DNA from: Mariprofundales bacterium
GTDB taxonomy: Bacteria > Pseudomonadota > Zetaproteobacteria > Mariprofundales > S012-25
Length of the DNA stretch: 7,621 bases
Assembly (NCBI GenBank): GCA_015487905.1
Contig: WFOX01000029.1
Coordinates: 1 to 7,621 of the forward strand
Reading direction: 5' to 3'
In this document: one piece after another, positions 1 through 6,174 of the stretch
Numbering within the stretch: position 1 is the stretch's first letter
Layout: each line of letters starts with the position of its first letter
Program-made: the position numbers and the translations under genes
Notes under the pieces: generated by a model
Seen by the model: only the letters and a program-made list of their open reading frames with translations
Database searches by the model: none
What the model was told of the DNA's origin: nothing

Positions 1-2589
1 ATCCACGGCTTCGGCCAGATGCTCAAGGCGGCGCTGGACATGGTGCAGCCCACGCATATTGCGGTTGCGTTTGATCCGATCGGGCCTTCCTTTCGCAACG
101 AGATCTTCCCGGCCTATAAAGCGCAGCGCCCGCCGATGCCCGAGGACTTGCAGGTGCAATGGCCGCACATCTTTCGGCTCGTGGATGCGCTCGGCATCAA
201 GCATGTGCAGCTTGAGACGCACGAAGCCGACGATGTGATCGCGACCTACGCGCGCCGCGCCGAGAAAGAGGGCTTCTCAGTCGTGATTCTCTCCACCGAC
301 AAGGACCTCATGCAGCTCGTGGATGGGCGCATCGTCCTTTTGGATACGATGAAGCAGATTCGCTACACGCCCGAGGTCGTGGAGCAAAAACTCGGCGTGC
401 CGCCTGCGCGCGTGCGCGATCTTTTGGCGCTCACGGGCGATACGAGCGACAACATCCCCGGTATTCCGGGCATCGGCCCCAAAACCGCAGCCCAACTTCT
501 TGCGCGCTTCGGCTCCTTGGAAGGGGTGCTTGCGCACGCCGAGGAGATCCCGCAGCCCAAGCGCCGCGAACAAATCCTTGCGCATGCGGACGATGCGCGG
601 CTTGCCTATCGGCTTGTGGGGCTTTGCGAGGATGCCCCCGTGCCCTATGCGCTGGACGAGCTTGCCTGGCGCGGCCCCGATGCCGCGCGCTTGCAGGCCT
701 TTTGCGATGAGATGGGGCTGAAACGGCTTGCCGCGCTCTTTCTCGGCGAGGAGGCCAAGCGTCCGCGCACCGTCGTCGTCTCAGGCGGCAGCCGCCGGGT
801 GCACACGGTGCGCGATGAGGATGCCTTGCGCGCGCTCGTTCGGGCGCTTGCCCAGGCGCCGCGCATCACCTTGGATCTGGAGACCACTTCGCTTGCGCCG
901 CACGAGGCCGAGATCGTCGGCTGGGCCTTTTCGGTGCGCGCGGGTGAGGCCTGGTATGTGCCCGTGCGCCATACGCAAGGCCCGCAGCTTGCGCCTGCGC
1001 GCGTGGCCGAGGCGCTTGCGCCCATCCTGGCTGACCCCAAGCGCCCCAAGCAGGGGCACAACCTCAAATACGATCTGCAGGTGCTTTGGAATGCGGGGCT
1101 GGATGCCAAGGGGATCGCGGCCGATTCCATGCTGCTTGCCTATGTGGATCGCCCGGGGCGCGCGCAGAAGCTGGATGATTTGGCCCTTGCGTATCTGCGC
1201 GAGCGCATGATCGGCTATGCCGAAGTCGCGGGCAAAGGCAAGCACGAAATCCCGTTTGCCGAGGTGCCCGTGGAGAAGGCCGCCGAATACGCAGGCGAGG
1301 ATGCCGAGGTCGCGCATCGGCTCTGCGCGATGCTTTCTGAGAAGCTTACGCGCGAGGGGAGAATCGCGCGCCACGACGACATTGAGCTTCCGCTCATGCA
1401 TGTGCTCGCTGCGATGGAGTGGACGGGCGTGCGCGTGGATCGCGCAAGGCTTGCCGCGATCTCGGACAAACTGCGCGCACGCATGAACGAACTGGAGAAT
1501 GAAGTCGCGCGGCTTGCGCCGCGGCCCTTCAACCTGCACTCACCGAAGCAGCTTGGGGAAGTGCTTTTTGAGGATTTGAAACTTCCAGGCGGCAAGCGCA
1601 CAAGAAGCGGCCAATGGCGCACGGATCAGGAAACGCTGGAGCGGCTGGCCGAGCTGCATCCGATTCCAAAGCTCGTGCTGGAGATCCGCAAGCTCGCCAA
1701 GCTCACCTCCACCTATACCGACAAGCTCGGCATGCTCATCTCACCGAAGACAGGGCGCGTGCATACGAACTACAACCAGGCCATCACGATCACGGGCAGG
1801 CTTTCCTCCTCCGATCCGAACCTGCAAAACATCCCGATCCGCGACCCCGAAGGCCGCGAGATCCGCCGCGCCTTTCGCGCCGAGGAGGGCTTCGTGCTCA
1901 TCAGCGCCGACTATTCGCAGATTGAGCTGCGACTCATGGCGCACTTCTCGCGCGACGAACGGCTTTTGCAGGCCTTTGCGGAAGGGCTGGACATCCATGC
2001 GGCCACAGCCGCGGCGATCGCCGGCGTGTCCCTAAACGAGGTGGATGGCGAGATGCGCCGCCGCGCCAAGGTCGTGAATTTTGGGATTCTTTATGGCATG
2101 GGCGCGACGGGTCTCGCGCGCCAGCTCGGCATTTCGCGCAGCGAGGCCGCACGTTTCATTGAGCGCTACTTTGCGCGCCATCCGAAGGTGCGCGCGTTCA
2201 TTGAGGCGACGAAAAAGCGCGCGCACGAGCAGGGCTATGTGGAAACGCTCCTCGGTCATCGCGTCTATTTGGATGCGATTCACTCGCGCAATCCGGCTGC
2301 GCGTGCTGAGGCCGAGCGCACGGCGATCAATGCGCCATTGCAAGGCTCGGCCGCGGACATCATCAAGCTTGCGATGATCCGCTTGCATGAGGCGTTCCAG
2401 CGCGAACATCCCAAGGCGCGCATCATCCTGCAGGTGCATGACGAGCTCGTCGTGGAAGCGCCCCAAGACGAGGCCGAGGCCGTGGCCGCACGCATGAAGG
2501 AAATCATGGAATCGGCGGTGAAACTCGCCGTGCCGCTCGTCGTGGACATCGGCACGGGAGCGGATTGGTTTTCCGCCCACGCGCTTTGA
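1..2589 (+). CDS. polA: DNA polymerase I, 5' end cut by the window edge
   Basis: Template-directed repair polymerase that fills gaps and removes RNA primers. The frame is open from base 1 (I-H-G-F-G-Q before the first Met at 19), so about 35-40 N-terminal codons, including the first catalytic Asp of the 5' nuclease, lie upstream. All three Pol I domains are present. The 5'-3' exonuclease has acidic residues in EADDVI (223-240), TDKD (295-306) and GDTSDN (436-453), the last followed by a helix-hairpin-helix. The 3'-5' proofreading domain is complete: DLE (874-882), NLKYD (1060-1074) and YAGED (1288-1302). The polymerase domain has motif A DYSQIELR (1909-1932), motif B with RRRAK and NFGILYG (2056-2097), and motif C QVHDE (2431-2445). 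R841, N845 and Q849 equivalents (E. coli numbering) are kept in ERTAINAPLQG. Several usually conserved finger positions differ (see findings). The C-terminus is full length, with no frameshift seen. Family identification is certain. Confidence 0.98.
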   Translation: MHGFGQMLKAALDMVQPTHIAVAFDPIGPSFRNEIFPAYKAQRPPMPEDLQVQWPHIFRLVDALGIKHVQLETHEADDVIATYARRAEKEGFSVVILSTDKDLMQLVDGRIVLLDTMKQIRYTPEVVEQKLGVPPARVRDLLALTGDTSDNIPGIPGIGPKTAAQLLARFGSLEGVLAHAEEIPQPKRREQILAHADDARLAYRLVGLCEDAPVPYALDELAWRGPDAARLQAFCDEMGLKRLAALFLGEEAKRPRTVVVSGGSRRVHTVRDEDALRALVRALAQAPRITLDLETTSLAPHEAEIVGWAFSVRAGEAWYVPVRHTQGPQLAPARVAEALAPILADPKRPKQGHNLKYDLQVLWNAGLDAKGIAADSMLLAYVDRPGRAQKLDDLALAYLRERMIGYAEVAGKGKHEIPFAEVPVEKAAEYAGEDAEVAHRLCAMLSEKLTREGRIARHDDIELPLMHVLAAMEWTGVRVDRARLAAISDKLRARMNELENEVARLAPRPFNLHSPKQLGEVLFEDLKLPGGKRTRSGQWRTDQETLERLAELHPIPKLVLEIRKLAKLTSTYTDKLGMLISPKTGRVHTNYNQAITITGRLSSSDPNLQNIPIRDPEGREIRRAFRAEEGFVLISADYSQIELRLMAHFSRDERLLQAFAEGLDIHAATAAAIAGVSLNEVDGEMRRRAKVVNFGILYGMGATGLARQLGISRSEAARFIERYFARHPKVRAFIEATKKRAHEQGYVETLLGHRVYLDAIHSRNPAARAEAERTAINAPLQGSAADIIKLAMIRLHEAFQREHPKARIILQVHDELVVEAPQDEAEAVAARMKEIMESAVKLAVPLVVDIGTGADWFSAHAL

Positions 2590-2605
2590 TGCCTTTACAC
2601 GCGGC

Positions 2606-2636
2606 TTGCGTCGCAGGGTGGGGAAACGGATAGGAT
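2606..2636 (+). promoter_or_regulatory. Weak candidate promoter ahead of the DUF1841 gene
   Basis: The 56 bp polA-DUF1841 gap holds TTGCGT (2606-2611, 3 of 6 matches to TTGACA) and TAGGAT (2631-2636, 4 of 6 matches to TATAAT), separated by 19 bp, which is longer than ideal. Transcription from it would begin around 2642-2645, almost at the start codon, giving a leaderless or nearly leaderless message. That would fit the lack of a Shine-Dalgarno sequence before 2646. The match is weak, and read-through from polA is an equally good explanation for expression of the downstream genes. Confidence 0.2.
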
Positions 2637-2645
2637 ATTTTCGGG

Positions 2646-3107
2646 ATGTGCGAACAAAACGGCTTGCAACCGGATAAGCCCTCGCGCGAGGCGCTGCGCC
2701 GCCATCGCGAGGTGTGGTGGCGGACATGGGAGAAGATGCAGCGCGATGCGCCGCTTTCGGCCCTGGAGGTGCGCATCGCGCGCGTGATTGCGATGCATCC
2801 CGAATACCATCATTTGTTTGACGACAAAGAGCACTTTTTGGATCGGGATTTTGCCGTGGAGGACGGCCTCAATCCCTATCTGCACATGTCGCTGCACTTG
2901 GCCTTGGAAGAGCAGATCGCCACGCGCCAGCCGCCTGAGGCCGCCGATGCGCTTTTTGCGCTCATGCAGCGGGGACTGGATCGCCATGCGGCCTTGCATG
3001 TGCTGTTGGAAATCCTGGGCGAGGTCGTCTATTTCGCGCAGCGCGCAGGGCGCGAACCCGATGTGGCGCTTTACCGCGTGCGGCTCAAGGAGCTTCTCAA
3101 GCGATGA
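2646..3107 (+). CDS. DUF1841 family protein
   Basis: A 153-residue soluble protein of unknown function. I recognise the DUF1841 pattern from memory: an N-terminal R-E-x-L-R/W segment, PLSALEVRIA, the HPEYH box (2796-2810), NPYLHMSLHLALEEQ (2871-2915), a DRHAALH segment (2979-2999), and a C-terminal pattern of aromatic, AQRAGREPD and Y. Length fits the family (about 140-155). There is no signal peptide or membrane segment. The sequence is strongly helical and rich in conserved His and Glu. The start at 2646 is the only sensible one: an in-frame TAG at 2631 closes the frame upstream and the next in-frame ATG lies inside the conserved region. No clear ribosome binding site precedes it. Its stop overlaps the next start (ATGA), suggesting coupled translation. 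Family assignment is fairly sure; function cannot be given. Confidence 0.85.
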   Translation: MCEQNGLQPDKPSREALRRHREVWWRTWEKMQRDAPLSALEVRIARVIAMHPEYHHLFDDKEHFLDRDFAVEDGLNPYLHMSLHLALEEQIATRQPPEAADALFALMQRGLDRHAALHVLLEILGEVVYFAQRAGREPDVALYRVRLKELLKR

Positions 3108-3448
3108 GGACCTTTCTTACCGTTCTCATCTTCTTCTTCGGGCCGACCTTGCTCATGCTTGCCTTGCGCGGGCTTTGGCTTTGGCTGCGCTGGCGCCTGC
3201 GCCGCCGCCGCGAAGCGCGCGCGCTCGTCGTGGATGCCGAAGTCGTCGGCGCGCGGCCGGGTTTGCGGGCGCCGTGGCCGTATTTGCTGCTATCCGTGCT
3301 CGTGGGGGCGGTGGCGGCGTTCTTCGCTTGGCGTTCGCTGCACGAGGCAAGGCCCGCAGAACGCGTCTATGTGCCCGCGCACCTCAACGAGGCGGGCGAG
3401 GTCGTGCCCGGGCATTGGATCGTGAAGCCGAAAAGGGAAACGCGCTAA
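3104..3448 (+). CDS. Small two-helix membrane protein, DUF6111-like
   Basis: A 114-residue putative inner-membrane protein of unknown function. A first hydrophobic helix spans about residues 4-28 (rich in Phe and Leu, ending in WLWL). A strongly basic loop (RWRLRRRREAR, about 30-40) follows, with a second helix at about 58-76 (WPYLLLSVLVGAVAAFFAW). By the positive-inside rule the loop is cytoplasmic and the C-terminal tail periplasmic; this is inference. The tail carries YVPAHL, then GEVVPGHW, which resembles the ending I remember for DUF6111 proteins, where a similar Y-V-P-x-H and V-P-G-H pair follows two helices. The start overlaps the DUF1841 stop by 4 bp. AAGGAG at 3087-3092 lies 11 bases upstream, a little far, so translational coupling is likely. 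The coding call is good; the family link is only moderate. Confidence 0.72.
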   Translation: MRTFLTVLIFFFGPTLLMLALRGLWLWLRWRLRRRREARALVVDAEVVGARPGLRAPWPYLLLSVLVGAVAAFFAWRSLHEARPAERVYVPAHLNEAGEVVPGHWIVKPKRETR

Positions 3449-3455
3449 CGCCTGC

Positions 3456-3614
3456 TTACTTGTTGAGATCCAAAATCTGCGTTTTTTCCAAGTCGTCGCC
3501 GCCCTTCTTCTTCGGGCGCACGGTCGTGCCGCAGTGCGGGCACTCGTAAAGCTCGGCCTCTTCGGCGATGAAGGGTTCGTTACAACGCGGACAGGTGATC
3601 TTGACCTTGCTCAT
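3456..3614 (-). CDS. Small zinc-ribbon protein
   Basis: A 52-residue protein with two CX2C knuckles: CPRC at residues 8-11 and CPHC at residues 25-28, separated by 13 residues. This is the classic pattern for a single structural Zn ion. The short N-terminus MSKVKIT is followed by the ribbon, then a basic TVRPKKK stretch and a polar tail ending ILDLNK. The arrangement recalls small MJ0042-type or FmdB-like ribbons, but I cannot assign a family. Start choice: the ATG at 3614 has AAAGGAGGG placed 4 bases upstream and follows a plausible promoter. A longer in-frame ORF upstream to 3776 has no such signal and its extra residues look like antisense of the AddB-like gene. The gene is convergent with the membrane-protein gene (7 bp gap) and divergent from the AddB-like gene. 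It could bind nucleic acid or a protein partner; nothing in the sequence decides which. Confidence 0.8.
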   Translation of the reverse strand: MSKVKITCPRCNEPFIAEEAELYECPHCGTTVRPKKKGGDDLEKTQILDLNK

Positions 3615-3618
3615 GCAG

Positions 3619-3627
3619 CCCTCCTTT
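3619..3627 (-). promoter_or_regulatory. Strong ribosome binding site of the zinc-ribbon gene
   Basis: Read on the minus strand this is AAAGGAGGG, followed by CTGC and then ATG. It is the best Shine-Dalgarno match in the window and fixes the start at 3614, ruling out the longer upstream reading of that frame. Confidence 0.8.
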
Positions 3628-3642
3628 GTAGGCTCGGACGGC

Positions 3643-6174
3643 GTGATTGAAGGCGCAGCGCATCCGAAAATCAACCCCTGCGAGGTGGGTGCAAGCGATC
3701 TCGTCCTTGCGCCCGATGCCGCCGAGGCCGCTTGGCTGCGCGCGCAGTTGCTTGGAGAGCGCAAGGCCGCGCACACGGCGCGCGTGCTTTCTTGGCGCGC
3801 GTTCGTGCTTGCGCTTTATGACGCCCAGGAACACGCCCCGCCGCGGCTCACCGACGCGCAAGAAGTCGCGCTCTGGAGAAGACAAGCCGGCGATGCGGGG
3901 CTGGCTGCTGCTGCGCGCGAGGCCTGGTTTCTTGCCCGCGCCTACGGCATTGCCGAGAACGCCTGGGTGGGCTCCGAAGAAACCGAGCGCTGCCGCGCCT
4001 GGGCCGAGGCCGTGCGCAAAAAGGCGCAAGCGCGCGGACGGGCGACGAGCGCCTGCGCGCTGGATGCGCTCATCAGCGACCCGCCGGCGCCGTGCCTGCG
4101 CGGCGAGCACCTCTCGCGCGTGGTGCTCGCACCAAACTTCACGCCGCCTGCGGCGGTCCAGCAGTTGCTTGTGGCTTGGCAAAAAGAGGGCATGGCGATC
4201 GCCGCATGGGAAGACAAACCCGCAAGCGAGGCGCGGCTTGTTGCGCATGCTTGCGAGGATGAGTTCGCCGAGGCCGAGGCCGCCGCGAGGCTTGTGAAGA
4301 AGTGGCATGATGCACGCAAGCGCGTGGCTGTCTTGGCGCTGGATGAGGAGGCGCGCGCGCGCGTGGCGATGACGCTGGCCAGACCCCCCTTTTTGCTTGC
4401 GCCGGCGATGGGTGAGATTGCGCTTGGCGAAACCCCGCGCGGGCGCGCGGCGCGCGATTGGCTGGATGCCGCGATCCAAGGCCGCATCGCCGCCGATGCC
4501 CTCGTCGGCTGGTCGTGGCTCGTTTGGGATGAGGAGGCGGCAGAGCCCTGGATCGCGCGCTGGCGCAAGGCACCGAGCTGGAGCCTTGCCGCTGTGGAGA
4601 CGGCGCTGGCCGAAAAAGCGCCGCCGTTTTCCCAAGGCGTGCGCGCCTTGCGCGCGGACGAGGGCAAGCGCATGCCGAGCGCCTGGGCCGAGCATTGGCA
4701 CGAGGCGTTGCTCGCGCTTGGCGTGCTCTTCGCCGACGATGCGGGCCGTGCGCCCGAGGAACTGCATGCGGCGGCGAAGGTGCGCGAGGGGCTGTTGCAG
4801 CTTGCCGAGCTGGATGCCGTGCTCGGCGAAATCGGCCAACGCGAGGCCGCCGCGGAGCTTGCGCGGCTTTGGGAGGCGATGCGCGTGCCCGCAGGCGGCG
4901 AGGTTCCGGTGCTCGCCTTTGCGGACGGGGCGGGGCTTGGCTGGGACGCCGCCATTGTCGTTGCGGCCGATGAGGCGCGGCTTCCCTGGGGCGCGCGGCC
5001 CTTGCCGTTCGCGCCTGTGGAGGCGCAGCGCGAGGTGGGGATTCCAAATGCCTCGGCCGAGCTTGCGCGCAAGGAGGCCCAAAGGCTCTGGGATGCGCTG
5101 CTTGCGCGCACGGGTGAGGTCGTGGCGCTCTTTGCCCGCCGCCGCGGCGAGGAGGAGCTTGGGCCTTCACCCTTCATCCGCGCAGGCCTTGCCGAGGCCG
5201 AGCCGGCGGCGTCCGTGGCGGTGGCTGACGAGCCGAAGACGCAATCCTTTGCCGATGCGCCGCGGCTTGCGGCGCTCGGGGCATGGCCGGGCGGCGGCGC
5301 CTGGCTGCTCAGCGAGTTTGCGGCCTGCCCGTTTCGCGGCCAGATGCGCGCGCGCTGGAACTTGGGGGCTTACGAGGTGCCGCCCGAGGGTGCAAGTCCG
5401 CTTGCGCGTGGCACCCTCGTCCATGCAGCGCTGGCGGCCTTCTGGAAGAAGGTGCGAACAAGCGCGGAGCTTGCACGGCTCGTGGAGGATGGACGGCTGG
5501 ATGCGGTCGTTCGCGAGGCCGTGGATGCGGCGCTTGCGCGCGAACATGTGCTGAAGAGCGAGCTTGCGCCCCAAGGGCGCGAGAAGCTCAAGGAGCACGA
5601 GCGCACGCGTATGGTGGCGCTTGTGCGCGATTGGCTGTTGTTTGAGCACCGCAGCCGCACGCAGCCCTTCTGTGTGGTCGTTTGCGAGGAAAAAACGGAG
5701 CTTGAGGTTGCCAGCGTGCGCATTCCCGTGCGCGTGGATCGCGTGGATGAGGTGGAAGGAAGGCGCATCGTGCTGGACTACAAAACCGGTGCGCCGCCCT
5801 CTTTGAGCCAATGGGCGATGGATCCCGTTCTGGATTGGCAATTGCCGCTGTATGCGCTCATTCACGAAGCCGATGCCGTGGCCCATGCCGCCGTGCGCCG
5901 CGGGGAGTTCAAGTTCTCGGGCGTGGCCGAGGGGGATTTCGGCATCCCGGGCCTAAAGCGCGTGGAAGTGAAAGATCGCCGCTCGGAGGCTGGCAGGTTT
6001 TGGGATGATGAGAATATCACGACGATGAACGCTCTGCGCGCGTTTTGGCGCGAAAGGCTGGAGAATCTCGTGGAGCGGTTCATGAACGGCGAGGCCGTGG
6101 TGAGACCGGCAAGGGAAAGCTGCTGCGAGGGATGCGATCTCATCGGGGTGTGCCGCGTGGAGGAGCGGGTATGA
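3643..6174 (+). CDS. AddB-like PD-(D/E)XK nuclease with Fe-S cysteines
   Basis: Nuclease/scaffold subunit of an AddAB-type enzyme that resects double-strand-break ends for recombination. About 843 residues from GTG 3643. The body resembles the AddB-like family I recall as TIGR03623, with its GIPNASAE box around 5038-5061 and ELGPSPFIR before the nuclease domain. The C-terminal RecB-type nuclease is complete: GTLVH (His at 5422), RVDRVD (Asp at 5737), LDYKTG (Asp 5776, Lys 5782) and Q-x3-Y (5839-5853). Four cysteines match the AddB iron-sulfur pattern: one in ACPF (5326), then CX2CX5C (6124, 6133, 6151). No Walker A is visible where a helicase would carry one (LVLAPDAAEAAW), so the N-terminal half is probably an inactive helicase fold. 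The start is uncertain: ATG 3568 and ATG 3613 overlap the divergent zinc-ribbon gene, GTG 3643 clears it, and GTG 3685 also fits. None has a good ribosome binding site. The stop overlaps the next gene by 4 bp. Confidence 0.9.
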   Translation: MIEGAAHPKINPCEVGASDLVLAPDAAEAAWLRAQLLGERKAAHTARVLSWRAFVLALYDAQEHAPPRLTDAQEVALWRRQAGDAGLAAAAREAWFLARAYGIAENAWVGSEETERCRAWAEAVRKKAQARGRATSACALDALISDPPAPCLRGEHLSRVVLAPNFTPPAAVQQLLVAWQKEGMAIAAWEDKPASEARLVAHACEDEFAEAEAAARLVKKWHDARKRVAVLALDEEARARVAMTLARPPFLLAPAMGEIALGETPRGRAARDWLDAAIQGRIAADALVGWSWLVWDEEAAEPWIARWRKAPSWSLAAVETALAEKAPPFSQGVRALRADEGKRMPSAWAEHWHEALLALGVLFADDAGRAPEELHAAAKVREGLLQLAELDAVLGEIGQREAAAELARLWEAMRVPAGGEVPVLAFADGAGLGWDAAIVVAADEARLPWGARPLPFAPVEAQREVGIPNASAELARKEAQRLWDALLARTGEVVALFARRRGEEELGPSPFIRAGLAEAEPAASVAVADEPKTQSFADAPRLAALGAWPGGGAWLLSEFAACPFRGQMRARWNLGAYEVPPEGASPLARGTLVHAALAAFWKKVRTSAELARLVEDGRLDAVVREAVDAALAREHVLKSELAPQGREKLKEHERTRMVALVRDWLLFEHRSRTQPFCVVVCEEKTELEVASVRIPVRVDRVDEVEGRRIVLDYKTGAPPSLSQWAMDPVLDWQLPLYALIHEADAVAHAAVRRGEFKFSGVAEGDFGIPGLKRVEVKDRRSEAGRFWDDENITTMNALRAFWRERLENLVERFMNGEAVVRPARESCCEGCDLIGVCRVEERV
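3646..3674 (-). promoter_or_regulatory. Candidate sigma70-type promoter of the zinc-ribbon gene
   Basis: Read on the minus strand, TTGATT (3674-3669, 4 of 6 matches to TTGACA) is followed after exactly 17 bases by TTCAAT (3651-3646, 4 of 6 matches to TATAAT). Transcription would begin near 3639, leaving about 25 bases of leader that contain the strong ribosome binding site. Spacing and position are right for a promoter. It would lie inside the 5' end of the AddB-like coding region if that gene starts at 3643 or earlier, or in the divergent intergenic space if it starts at 3685. Matches of this quality also occur by chance. Confidence 0.4.
6159..6165 (+). promoter_or_regulatory. Ribosome binding site of the AddA-like gene
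   Basis: GGAGGAG ends 5 bases before ATG 6171, inside the last codons of the AddB-like gene. It supports 6171 rather than the second in-frame ATG at 6180 as the start, and shows that the helicase subunit has its own ribosome site in addition to the ATGA stop-start overlap. Confidence 0.7.

Noticed and set aside
781..1539. 252-codon minus-strand open frame inside polA
   Set aside because: Antisense to a verified proofreading and polymerase region; the translation is low-complexity and matches no family I know.
2598..2612. Possible hairpin ACGC-GGCTT-GCGT after polA as a terminator
   Set aside because: Only a 4 bp stem and no T-run directly after it, so too weak to call a terminator.
3601..3634. 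TTGACC on the plus strand as a -35 for the AddB-like gene
   Set aside because: No acceptable -10 occurs at 16-18 bp; the nearest candidates match only 2-3 of 6 positions. It also lies within the zinc-ribbon coding region.
3615..3776. N-terminal extension of the zinc-ribbon frame up to 3776
   Set aside because: The strong ribosome site directly before 3614 and the promoter at 3646-3674 would both lie inside the extension, and the added residues are antisense of the AddB-like gene.
4269..4287. Short direct repeat GAGGCCGAGGCCGCC in the AddB-like gene
   Set aside because: It encodes an ordinary Glu/Ala helix segment; such repeats recur across the window because of codon bias.
3580..5082. 500-codon minus-strand open frame, with another of 411 codons at 3942-5177
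   Set aside because: Both lie antisense to the AddB-like gene. Their products are Arg-, Ala- and Pro-rich without recognisable motifs, as expected for shadow frames in GC-rich DNA.
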